Shown here one piece after another: positions 31,646 to 42,810 of a stretch of DNA of 64,000 bases. Each line of letters starts with the position of its first letter. Position 1 is the first letter of the stretch. Source of the stretch: Thysanoteuthis rhombus (lineage: Eukaryota; Mollusca; Cephalopoda; Oegopsida; Thysanoteuthidae); NCBI GenBank assembly GCA_963457665.1, contig OY735201.1:30301841-30365840 (forward strand), given 5' to 3'. The translations under genes and the position numbers were made by a program. Under the pieces are notes generated by a model. It had not been told where the DNA came from, searched no databases, and worked only from the letters and a program-made list of their open reading frames with translations.

Positions 31646-34030
31646 ACAACCGTGGTCACCAGAGGTGGCGAAGGGCTGGCTTTATGTACTATTACAGCTC
31701 ATAAGCTCTCAGATTATAGTCGACTGTGCACCTTTTGAAATAGCATGAAATTGCTAACATAGTCCGTACAATAATCTAAATTTTCAGTTGTGGAAGTCAG
31801 ATTTGACCTCTGAGGATCATGGGCGATGACCATCACTCGATCGTGTCCAATGGTTAAACGCATTCTTTTGGGGAATCCAACAGCGTAGTAAAACATTCAA
31901 AGTGATGCATATTCATTTGGTGATACTTTTTTGAATCACCATAAGCCAAGAAAAGGCGTTTAGGTCAAGGTCAAAGTGAGAAAAATGTTTTAAAAGACAT
32001 TCATTAGTAAAACATTTAGTGCTGGACATCATGTCGATCACATTTACAAACAACATCTCGCTAAAATATCAGTAATCGCTAGATTAAGTACTTGCGCAGC
32101 GGATGTCAAAAACACGTAGCCAATTTTTTCAACAACTTACGGACCAGAATTTATGAGGCCATCATTTGGAATAATTTATCATATTCATCACATATTCGGG
32201 TACATTTATGGGAAAAATGCCTCAACCCAAGAAAAAGGGTTTCTCAACGGGGTTCTTTTTTCATGTGTTATCAGGTAATCGCAATAACATACTTGAAGTT
32301 TATCACTGCCTGACCACTGGAAAGGTATACATTTCAAGGTGGTGACCAAGATGGTTGCAAAATCTGTAAAATACCCTTTCCTCGTCCAATATTCATCGAG
32401 ATCTGGAAAAATACGTAGCCAATTTTTTCAGCAATACACGTTTTTTCAACGGTTCCTGGTACTTTCAAGTGCGCTTGATAACATCGAAATTTTACCACAA
32501 TCCAGATACTGGAAACTTATACTTTCCGAAATTGCGTCCAAGTTGACGGACACATAATTTATTTATTTTGTTTTTTTTTAAAAATCACTTTGAAAAAGGT
32601 ATGTCAACAGTCCTGTAAATGTATCAGGTGTAATCAATGACATACTAAAAGTCTACAACTGGAAAGGTATAATTTTCAAGTTGGCGTCCAAAATGATGGT
32701 TAAATTCTTGAAATGTCCCTTTCTCGTTCATGTTTCACTCTAGAAAATTTTCTTGTCATGTCAAGTGTACTTGATAACATATCAAAGTTCTACTACAGTC
32801 TGACCATTGGGAACGTATGATTTTCAAGATGGCGTCTAATATGGGTGCCAAATATTCAAAATGTCCATTACTCGTTCATTATTCATGCTTGACAAGTAAT
32901 TTTGATGCCAGATTTAATGTTTGAGTGATGTAGGAATCCAATTAGCATATTTGATTTCATGATGAGATTACAATATCAAGAACTGTTGACAATTTCATAT
33001 TTACGAGATAAAATGAAGGAAATTCTGACAAATACAGATTCCGAATCATTAGGAAATCAGTCCCCCATGAAAAGATTGAAAGAATAGTACGAGGAATATT
33101 TTGATTTTGTAACAATGAGGGAAAAGACATTACAAATATTGAAATTTAATTTCATCACACAAGCAAAGGACAAAAGACCACTGAAACAGGTGATCATTGA
33201 TTCATTATAAATACCAAAATGAAAAGTTGTTCAAGCTTGATTTTGCCCTTTCGTTTATTTCTGATACCCGGTGGACCTTCTAGAATGTTTCGTGGTAAAC
33301 GATACAGAATGAAATGTTGCAGGAAGAAGACTTGCCATTCACCATACTATAAGAAATCGTTGAGAAAACTGGTTTTGAACGAATAACAAGCATTTTAAAG
33401 ATTAGGCGACCATGTTGCACGCCATCTTAAAAATTATACCTTTCCAATGGTAATGACTGTTTTATACTTTTAATATGTCATTGAGTACACCTGATACTAC
33501 ATTTACCGATGACATAACTTTTGATTTTCTGGGGATGGGGTGAATTTTTTTCAGAAAAGCCAAATAATGTTTTTGTCAACTTTGACGCCATCTTGGAAAG
33601 TATAACTTTCCAGTTGCTGGACGATGGTAAAAGTTTGATGATTTATCAAGCACACTTGAAAGCACTAGAAAACGAGGGGAAAAGAACTTGTACCGTTGGA
33701 AAAATTGGCAACATATTTTAACGCATACTTTGATGTTTCAGCGAAATATTGCTTGTAAAACGATAGACTTGCTGCCCAACACTGAATGTATTACCATAAA
33801 CGTTTTTCTCACTTTGATTTTGGCCTAAATGCCTTTTTTTTGGCTTCTAGTGTTTTCAAAAGTATCACCAAATGAAAGGGAATTTCCAACTTTGTTGGAA
33901 ATGTCACTTTGAACGTTTTCTCAACGCTGTTGGATTTCCAAATTGAACGTGTTCAACCAATGGACCCGGTTGACTGGTGGACATATTGAAGTTAACCTCA
34001 CACGGTCATCAGAGGTCAAATCTGACAATT
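31646..34030. mobile_element. Large foldback structure with subrepeated arms
   Basis: Reading from 31793 rightwards and from 34030 leftwards on the other strand gives the same ordered text. It starts with GTCAGATTTGACCTCTGA, then GAATCCAACAGCG, ATTTGGTGATACTTTT, AAGTGAGAAAAA, TTTAGTGCTGGACA, TAGCCAATTTTTTCA, TTTCAAGTGCGCTTGATAA, ACTGGAAAGGTATAATTTTC, AAGATGGCGTCC. Arms are about 650-900 bases. The left arm is longer because a block starting with the ACGTAGCCAATTTTTTCA string is duplicated (32107 and 32405). The centre (about 32900-33380) is unique in the window and shows no recognisable protein. A terminal motif shared with 40678 and 42015 lies at 31646-31680. Comparable to foldback transposons whose arms consist of tandem units. 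Confidence 0.7.
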
Positions 34031-34870
34031 GATGTCATGGTACTCCACTAGATCCCTTGTAATTTTCTTTGGTAATTTTTTGGAAAATCTTGTTGATTCT
34101 AGAAGTTTTTTTTTCTTACTCTTCGTTAGATGTTTTCCAGTGGAAATGACATTTTTCGGATGTTCTTCAACTCCATTTTAGATGTTTTCCTTTAAAAAAC
34201 TTCACGGGTGTCATGAATAGAATTTAATCTGAACATATTTATTCTTCCACAGAATTTTTCTACATGAATTCAAATTTTGACGCTACGGTTTTTCATTTAT
34301 TGTTGGCGATGGCGAGTTATTAGTTAATTATTTCGGACTGGTGTACTCATCTCGGTTTTTATAGTTACAGTGTTTCGTCTGTTGTGCCCCCCAGCCTTCT
34401 TCAAGTATCTGTCGTAGTCGGGGACCTTCTAGGAATTTCAAACTGACCCTACGGGACATATGGTCTTGCAGCCTTGTTTAAATTTTTCTAGTAATCTGCC
34501 TGGTGGTCGAGAGTTCAATAACCCGGGTCGGTTAAAGTGGGAAAAAAAGGTAATAAACTCTGGTTCAGTTGAAGAGACGGGTTGATGACATCGCAAAGAA
34601 GAATAAATAGATAGATTGTGACATGAACGGAAGAATCAGAACAATCTACCCCCATGGATTGAATACAATGCTTAGTTTGAAATTCCCTGGTGGTTACCCA
34701 CTTCGACAGACACCTGAAAAAGGCTGGAGAGTATAATGACCAAAACTTTGTTACTATAACAACCAAGTAGAGGACACTAATCCGAGTAAACCAGTGGATA
34801 ACGATAATACCCCAGCTGAGAAATTCAGAGAAAAAATATTTACTAATAAAAGATGTGGTTATAAATTTTT
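34031..34870. other. Flank of the foldback structure
   Basis: Positions 34250-34320 (CTACATGAATTCAAATTTTG then GCGATGGCGAGTT) resemble 42065-42125. Both lie outside an element end, so this may be part of a larger shared unit. No gene recognised. Confidence 0.4.
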
Positions 34871-35215
34871 TTTAAATTCCAAATGCAAAACGCCCAATTT
34901 CTAAAAAGTCCAATGACAAAAATGTCCAACAAGCAAAAAGGTCACACACACGTATATCTAAGAAGTGAGATTAGCAACAACGGATATTCAGCTATATTTC
35001 ATAATATAGGATGATTGGGAGGAAATGCTCTGCGGTGATGGTGTGAGACCCGTATACATATACGTGTACGTGCAAATATGCATATGTAGTATGTGTGTAT
35101 GTTGTGCGTATATATATATGTAAAAATTGGATATTTTTGCATTGGACCTTTTTGCATTAGTCCGTCAGCATTGGACATTTTCGCTTGTTGGACGTCAGCA
35201 AAATATTTAATATTT
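34871..35215. repeat. Inverted modules of a TTGGAC-TTTTTGC repeat
   Basis: Left 34908-34943 reads GTCCAATGACAAAAATGTCC then AACAAGCAAAAAGGTC. Right 35141-35192 reads the reverse sense (ATTGGACCTTTTTGC and TTGGACATTTTCGCTTGTTG). The modules are the same but partly reordered. A TA/TG-rich loop lies between. MITE-like. Confidence 0.6.
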
Positions 35216-35439
35216 TTTGCTCAGTAATGTATTTGAATAAAAGTCCTGAGAATTCCGTCAACAATTACCTTGGACAAGGTTAACTAATTTCGGAGCAACC
35301 TTTTTCACTTCTCCTCATTGACGTTTTATTTAGTGTAATCCTTGATACTCATTGGCAATGAAAGTCTATCAGGTTGGAAAAAATGCAAAATCAAATCCAG
35401 CTCCTTGTTATTAACGAGTAATGGACATTAAATGATTTG

Positions 35440-36060
35440 GCAGCCATCTTGAAAATTATATCTTCCTAGTGGCTAGACTATGGTAGACTTTAGATATATC
35501 ATTAAGCACGTCTAATAATACAAAAACTCTTGGAAAAGTTTCTTGAAATTTGCACCTATTCCGTTGTCAGAATGTAATAGACTTTTCATATGTTATTGAG
35601 CACACTTATTTAGAATTATTAATGAATGAGTAATTGTCATTTTAAGGAATTAGTGGCCATCTTGAGAAACATTTGTTATGATTTGGGGGCAGGTAGTAGG
35701 TCTCATAAATACAGCCAACTAATTTGGATGTTGATTTGGGTGCCATCATAAAAAATTATCCCTTTCCATAAGTCAGACGTTTGATATGTTATTAACCATA
35801 CTTTATATAACAGAAACCATTGAAAGAACTTGTCTGGGGTGAATAATGAACATGTAATTCTAAGGATTTGGCGGCCATCTTGAAATTATACCCTTCCAGT
35901 GATTGGACTGTAGTAGGCTTTTGATATGTTATCAAGCACATTTGATTTTACAAAAACTATTGGAAAAACAGTCTAGGGTGAAAATGAACAGGTAATGGTC
36001 ATTTTAAGAATTAGGCAGCCATCTTGGACGCCATTTTGAAATTTTTACCTTCCCATTGGC
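35440..36060 (-). repeat. Diverged tandem array sharing units with the foldback arms
   Basis: GCCATCTTGAAA-type strings occur at 35443, 35656, 35742, 35873 and 36017. In most units they are followed by a TTATACCTTTCCAGTGG-like string, GACTGTAGTAGACTTTTGAT and ATGTTATTGAGCACACTT. Read on the minus strand, this is the same unit found in the arms of the structure at 31.8-34.0 kb. Confidence 0.65.
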
Positions 36061-37224
36061 CAAACTGTATTGCTTGTGTTGACGTCATTAATTCTCTATT
36101 TTTGATGTTATCATCCAAAAATGCTGAGTAGAGGTTCTAAGGGTGACAAAAATGCATAACCCTCAACACCTTATTTTTTCAGGGGTCCAACTGGGTTTCC
36201 ATCAGACTAATACAAAATGGAATGACGTGAGATTACTTCGCTTACGTAGTGAGTTTAAATCTCACTATCCCTATGCCAGACCAAACTGAATGAATAAAGA
36301 TGTATCCCGTTTTATTGCGCTTCACTTTATTGGGCTTTGCAGATATTGCGCTTTTTTACGAATTGAAGTCTTGTAGGAAACCTGCATTGAGTATATCGAT
36401 CGGCGCTATTTTGCCAACAGCATATGCTCAATTTGTGTGTCTGAGCCACAATTTTGGTAATTTTCACAATGTTTCAAACTTTTTCATTATTGATATTGAA
36501 ATGAAATTAGGCCAACTGATGACCGAGCCATTGCCTCCTAGTATTCAAGTAAAAGGGAGGGTGGCATGCCTTTAATTCTGAATCAAAGGCTACAAATGGT
36601 TAAGTTCATAAGAAAGGCATATCGACCACCTTTTGCGTCAAACACTCAGCCAAGTAGTGAGTGCAAAATGATATCAATGGCTGTCGCCCAAATAGTGAGT
36701 CGCAGTATTTTTTCCTTCTTTGTTCTTTCTTTCTTTATAAAACTGTAACACATGTAGGGATATATAGTGATAGGGAAAAATTAGCGAAACTACGAATATG
36801 AAAGATAAGAGATCTACGTAGTGAAAAGAAAATGTTATCATCAGCAGACGTAAATCAAACCGGTTTAAACAAACACTGGAAGACGGAATATAAGTGAAGA
36901 AATCAATATAACCGTAGAAAATTAGGTAAAGGAAGCTATACAGCAGAAGGAACAAACACGGTTCTCAACTTTTTGAATTCGTGTTTCCTATAATTCGTGT
37001 TTTGCTGCGCTCTTTCTTGACAATGTATATGTGTCTTTCCGTTTCATCACCATTTAATTTTCAGCTATCCTTTGAAATTCAATATTTGATTACGGCTGAG
37101 TGAACAGTGAAGGCTATGTACTTGAAACATCTTAGGAGCATGTAAGAAAAGAAATACAATCAACACAATGTCATTACATTTCATTACTCGGGTCATTTTG
37201 TTGAGTTTAACTGAATAAATAGTA
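36061..37224. other. Gene-free DNA upstream of the mariner relic
   Basis: The plus frame at 36300-36575 is open for 91 codons but unrecognised. Part of 36960-37224 may be the decayed N-terminal half of the mariner transposase. I could not fix a terminal repeat. Confidence 0.4.
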
Positions 37225-37973
37225 CTGTTGAAGAATTAGCCCCAAAACTCGATTCAAGCCATTCAACGGTCCACCATAATCGGCAGCAACTTGGAAAGGT
37301 GCCTGAACTTCGAAAATACGTTCCCCATGATTTGACAGATGTCATCCATTAAACAAGAATGGACATCTATACTTCTCTGCATTTTCGTGAACATGCGTCG
37401 CCATTTTTGTACAGATTATTGACTGAAAATGGATATTCAACAAAAATTTTGAATGAGTCATATAATGTAGTGGACGTAAATAGGTTAAAGCATAACCAAA
37501 AATGGACTCCTATTCAAGGAAGGTTTTGGCAAGTGTTCAGTGGGACTGTATCCGTTTAGTCTACTTTGAGTGGCTACCAGTCAGTGTTATGATTATAGCA
37601 AACATCTATCAACAATAGTAAAACACTTCTTTGTAGGAAAAGTGGCTTAGTTTGATCAATCACGAACATGTGTTTTTCTATCATGATAGTATATGATCAT
37701 GTACAACAGAGTTCATATCTGAAGAGATTGAAGACTTTCGCTGGGAAAAATGACGCACCATCCTTATTCTCCAGATTATGTACGGTCTGATTACCACCTT
37801 TTCTGAGTTTAAAGAACCATCTCGATGGACTATTTTTTGAAATAAACATGAAAAGGTAGAAACTACCCTCTATATATTAATTACATACAAACCAAAAACA
37901 AAACTAATGTCATTATTCTTGTGAATCGTTGGAAGGAAGTAATTTGTTGTGATGGAACATATGTTAATGAATA
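37225..37973 (+). pseudogene. mariner-type transposase relic
   Basis: In shifting plus frames the region reads VEELAPKLDSSHSTVH, GKVPELRKYVPHDL, LDICISL-like MDIYTSLHFREHASPFLYRL, then FFYHDS, HHPYSPDYVRSDYHLF and LKNHLDGLFFE. It ends RWKEVICCDGTYVNE before a stop at 37971-37973. These are the ordered mariner transposase blocks (WVPHEL, HHDNARPH, HPPYSPDLAPSDYHLF, L-NHL-GK-F and the terminal DG-Y). The first catalytic aspartate block (usually TGDEKW) has become TENGYS. The second and third aspartates can still be seen. At least four stops or frameshifts make it inactive. Confidence 0.8.
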
Positions 37974-38850
37974 AAATTCTTATCATCACTGATTTTTGAT
38001 ATTTTTCTCACACAAAATTCTAACAATGCACATATATACATATATGTGTGTGTGTGTGTGTATTTAGAGAGAGAGAGAGGGTAGAATTGAATAGAATGGG
38101 ATAGATTAATAGATAGATATCGATGTAAACAGACCAATAGATATAAACAGATAGACATATAGATTGACTGAAATAGATAGATAGATAGATAGATAAAAGA
38201 AGAGAGATAGATGGATAGATAGGCAGGCCCTGTAGATACTGTACATTTCAAATGGTACACGTATGTAAAAGAAACTACTGAAGGATGTGATTTTGAACGC
38301 CTTCAAGATCAACATTTTAAATCCTGACTTTCACTTGAACTTGAGCAATTATAACTAGGCCCCTGTTCAAATGAATAACAATACAATATTACTGACCAAG
38401 AAGCAAGTATGGAAGTATATGATCAGACTTGAATCAGTCTCCCCTATCCGCCTCTCTCTTTCTCTCCCGTTCTCACTAACTCACTCACTATCCGTCGATA
38501 GATAGAAAGATAAACCAAACATACAGATAACGCATACCTCTGCCCACGTAATACACGGACTGAAAATAAATGGAAGTCTGTTCATGTATAGCTACGATTC
38601 AGGGGAGGTAACTGTATAATTTTTGACACAAAATTTAACTAATTCTTCCTTGGTCCATACCCCACTCTTTGACAAAATGTCTTTGAAATTCATCAGAGAC
38701 ATCGTGTCGACAGACAAACATGAGTGAATACACTTACCTCTTTCAACTTCGCTAGCAAAGGCAAATGAGATAGATATTGGCAGACTATGATACATTGATA
38801 GACAGACAGATAGATAGGAGAGAATAAACAAAATATAGAAAGGCATAATA
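37974..38850. repeat. Microsatellite-rich stretch (TG, GA, GATA)
   Basis: (TA/TG)n lies at 38033-38062, (GA)n at 38069-38080, GATA-type repeats at 38100-38225, and further ATAGATAGA and CAGATAGATAGG strings at 38500 and 38800. Open frames of 60-100 codons on the minus strand (YLSIYLSI) come from these repeats. Confidence 0.75.
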
Positions 38851-40677
38851 CACTAACGCAGAAACAGCCAAAACAAAGCTCGTATTTTGATTGGTTCATT
38901 TTTATAACATGAAATCTGACTCGATTGTCTGGAGGTTTCGAAGGTTGCAGACAGATAACGATTTATATTTAGTGCTTTCAATGCAAAAATAGTCAAAAAA
39001 AAGTTGAGCACCGCCAACCTAATTGGTTTCACATGGGATGAATATTTGAAGGATCTATTCTTCAGTCTTCGTCAGATGTATGATCAAAGAAAGGAGGGAA
39101 AATTTATCTTCTACTCAGCGAAAGTTACCTTTTTTCTTGAATTATATACCTGATGGAACGTAGTATCGATATCAAAGATGAGAAGACGAGGCGATTAGAT
39201 TGCCCGAACAAAAGTTGGAATGTTAATAACTCTTCTCGAAATTACAGACTATAAAAAAAGGTTAAAATAATGAGTTTCATTCACTAAGTGCATGAACATT
39301 CAGCAGAGTAATCAATAAAGGGAATCCTATTTAAAGTGCTAGTGATTTATGGGTGTTGCAATCCACCAATTAGTACTATAGTCCCTCTCTTTCATTTGCA
39401 ATCAGTCCAGTAGCTATTAGTATACCAAATACGTCCACTCGACAAATAATGTCCAGAAGTTTCAAATCTGGTATCGTCACCTCCCCTAGCCCCTAGCCTA
39501 TAAAAACGACCACTTCCTTTCCTTACCGCCCACTCTGATCTTCGGACCACGTGGTGCCCAGGTTTCCCGATCAGTGTCCCCAAATTTGTTTACCGTGACT
39601 AATATTGCGTTTGCCATTCTATTTTCCTTTCTGACATCAAAGATCTTTCTTACTATTTCTATCTTGCAGCACGTTTTCGGTGTACATTCTGGGAAGAATT
39701 AGTTACCGCCTTGAGAGCCGAATGCATCTATTCAATTACTGTCCCACCACAGCAATATTTGACACAAGGTCGGGCTTAACGTAGGGAAAATAGAGCAAAA
39801 TGTAGTTCTACAATACAAGCTTTCGGTTGATATGTATGTGGATAGTATATCAAGTCTCGAGAACTCCCTCCATTTCTTCCTTCCTTTATAGTTTTTAGTA
39901 ATGTCTTGGTATTCAGGAAACTATACCCACCAAAACCCAGGATCAAACTTGCCCGTATACCGTTCCACTGAATGTTGACTGGCCGAACTTTCAGTAAGTA
40001 AAATTTAATTTTCGCTCATGTTCATTTGTTTTGAAAATAAAGGGAGACAATTTGAGTCACTGAACAGGCTCTCCTCTGATACTTCATCACTTACAAAATA
40101 TAAAGTTGGTTTATTGTTTAGGATTTATGAAACAAAGGATCTATTGTTGATTTAGTATTTATGATAAGATTTAGTATTGGCAATTTGGTGAAATATAACG
40201 TGTTAACTGGAGTTACTGGCGTTACCTACGAAAAAATCTAACAACACTGGGAGGCAAATGATTTTTATAGAGATTTCATCACTCACACTAGTCGGGTCAG
40301 CTATCTCCTGGGCATCTGCGTTTCTTATGACAAACGTAAAGGAAGGGTTTAGATCAGCGTTAAACTACATTGTAAATACAAAACCCACTCGAAAATATTT
40401 TCTCTCAAAACTGTCAAATATTTGGAAGGTTTGAAGGTTAGAATGAATGCATGTGAGGCTAGCCATCACAGTCGATAGTGAACAACCGTAGAATCTAAAT
40501 CTAAAGAATCTGGATGTTATTATTTTAAATCATACCCGTCAAAATAAGCACCCCCCCCCCAGAGATCTAAAAAAAACAAACATTTTTTAGAAGGGGTCAG
40601 GTGGAGTATAGATCCCCATTTTCAAGTCTGCTGAGTGAAAGGTATGGCCAGGATACTCACATATGAAAAGGAATATA
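38851..40677. other. Gene-free DNA
   Basis: A G+C-richer stretch at 39470-39600 contains CTATAAAAACG on the plus strand and opens a 63-codon minus frame, unrecognised. A box-B-like string (GTTTGATCCTGGG, minus, about 39940) could be an old SINE. An inverted trace of repeat D is at 40365-40445. Confidence 0.4.
40365..40445 (-). repeat. Dispersed repeat family D, inverted fragment
   Basis: TAAACTACATTGTAAATACA, then CTCGAAAATATTTTCTCTC and GTCAAATATTTGGAAGGTTT follow the order of the inverted copy at 30585. Confidence 0.5.
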
Positions 40678-42016
40678 GCCTTTCGCCACTTTTGGTGGCC
40701 AGAGTTTTTCAAAGTTGCATACGGTCATAGCTACATTTTTTAGCGCCGAGAGAGGGAGGTAAACTACCAATGCAGACAACTGACGCTTCAAATTGAAATC
40801 TTCATCGTGCCATATCACGTGGCCAATCCACTTATCGCAAAATGTACTGGCCTAGGAAAAACTAACCATTTCTAACACCTCCGAATTTGCTTTTCTAAGC
40901 CTTGATGGCACCCAGTTCAAAATCTGAAATTACGGCTTACGGATTCAATTGCAGATCAGTTTCTTTCGAATAAGCGTTTACAGAGTTCCCCGAATTTCTT
41001 GTCATCAAGACGTGCACTAGGGGTTAAATTCTGAAATTTCAGAATCAACGGTGGCATAGATTGTGTAAATTTGTTTGTTTTTTTTAAGTGGGGGACAGTT
41101 TTAAAGGTGCTATCCATTATCCAAAGTACGCAGGAGGTTCTCGATATTAAATTTAGTGGTAAAAATAGGTTTATTTTCTGGGAGAGTTACAATCCTTGAT
41201 TGAAAACTCTTCGCTATTTAATCTGCTTTGTAACTCAGGGGGGCTCTCTCCCCACAAGTGTCCTTGATTCAGAAGGTCGCTTCGCCTTTTCGAATTCTGC
41301 TTATTTCCTGACGAAGGTAGATCTGGCGTTGTTGTCCTGGTGCTGTTATTAAGCTCCGTAGGAATTTGAGTTGACTAATGAAACCTATTGGACATCTTAA
41401 AGGGACCTTCAGTGAGTAAGGATATATTAGGTAGGCATTCAAAATCAATTGTAAAAGATTTTACCGTCATTTTTGATAGAGATAGATTTTCGCTCTGTCG
41501 CTCTAGTCAAGTTCCATCAAATATGGGCATATTGTACATCATTGGAGGGGGAAATCCATGAGGAATAAAGAACCAAGTGCCTCAAAGCAAGTCATTTCGA
41601 GTTAGTAATAAACAGATGGCACGAGCCCTCGTTTCAAATGAAACATCAGTGTGCCATAACGTTGAAGAGATAATTGTTGATGGAGCCACTACAAAATTCA
41701 ATTACTTCTTTTGTAGCCAATTACCCACCCTTCCATAAAATTTAATTGGAGAACTTTTAGAGATATCGTTTGGTCCGACAGAGAACCTATGCAGCTGTTG
41801 TGTGGCACAAACAGCTTGGACGTAGCGATGGAACTTACAGTTCTGACAAAATAACGGCCAATCCGTATTCGGTAAAGCGGTATGCAAGCAAATGAAATTC
41901 GGGATTATGAACGGCTCCCCTACCATAACATATACAGTCCGATATCCCTCCCCTCAAATGTATCTATGGTCCTATGCAACACTGAACAACCTTAACCACC
42001 AAAGGTAGCGAAGGGT
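40678..42016. mobile_element. TIR-bounded element, no known transposase
   Basis: The left end 40678-40737 starts CCTTTCGCCACTTTTGGTGG; the right end 41956-42015 is its reverse complement at about 45 of 60 positions. Both include GTTGCATA and CATAG-TACATTT at the inner edge. Length is about 1.34 kb. The interior has only short frames. The longest (minus, 41702-41926) contains CQNCKFHRYVQAVC but matches no transposase I know. It could be a large MITE or a deletion derivative of an unidentified DNA transposon. The outer terminal string also appears alone at 31646-31680. Confidence 0.6.
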
Positions 42017-42432
42017 TGTATCCATTATTCTGACTACATTACTCTTCAATGGAATTATTTTTACATGACATCAAATTTTGAGGCTACGCTCGTTCAATTA
42101 TTGACTGTGATGGTGAGTCTATGTCTATTCCTAATTGCTTATACAAGAAGTAAGCGCTTGTCTATTACCTTTCTTCCATGTTACCGTTATTTTAGTTACC
42201 CCATCAATCTTCTCTTGCACCGTATTTAGCGCTAAACGCAGACCTGCCAAGCTTTAGTGATTCTCAGGAGAAGAATTTCCTAAAAAATGACCCCCCATCA
42301 TAGTTGAGGGTGCGGCGAAGAAAATTCTCAACTCTTGAAGCTATAAAACAACTATTTCTGTGTATTGGAAACCTATTTAATTTTAAACCGCGGGAGACTT
42401 GGTGGGTCGGCAAATAGGAAGGAGAAATTTGG
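42017..42432. other. Spacer between two inverted-repeat elements
   Basis: Positions 42065-42125 are similar to 34250-34320. Nothing coding. Confidence 0.45.
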
Positions 42433-42810
42433 TAATTGTTTCAAATAGGTAAGATATTTTGCACGGGAAGGTAATCGAGATAGTTTACCAGTAGTAGCAG
42501 TTATACTACGAAGCAATTTTTTTGAGTGGCCATTTTGAGCGGCCAAAACTGGCTAGAGATCTTATCGATGTTCATATTACGTTTTTTCGATTATATTTTC
42601 AATAGTGATAGGAAGTAAGTTTGGAGTTAGGTTTAGTATGTTGGTTAGGAGTTAGGGCTCTGGAATGAATAGTTAATTAATAATCTTAACAACTCAAAAA
42701 TGTCCAATTAAAAGATTAACTCTGTTGTAGTAGTAGCTGCTAATCTTATAGAGCGTCTATCTCGATTACCCCCACCCGACATATTGTTTAATCTTATTCA
42801 AAACAATTAC
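42433..42810. mobile_element. MITE family M, copy 2
   Basis: The left end (TAATTGTTTCAAATAGGTAA) and right end (42778-42810, reverse TAATTGTTTTGAATAAG then ATTAAAC) are inverted repeats matching the copy at 27551-27890. GGTAATCGAGATAG (42469 and reversed at 42759) and AGTAGTAGC add to the arms. The centre carries telomere-like GTTAGGTTTAGTATGTTGGT and GTTAGGAGTTAGGG. Non-coding. Confidence 0.75.

Noticed and set aside
39470..39600. LTR or promoter with TATAAAA
   Set aside because: No second LTR copy, primer-binding site or polypurine tract is visible, and a single TATAAAA in AT-rich DNA carries little weight.
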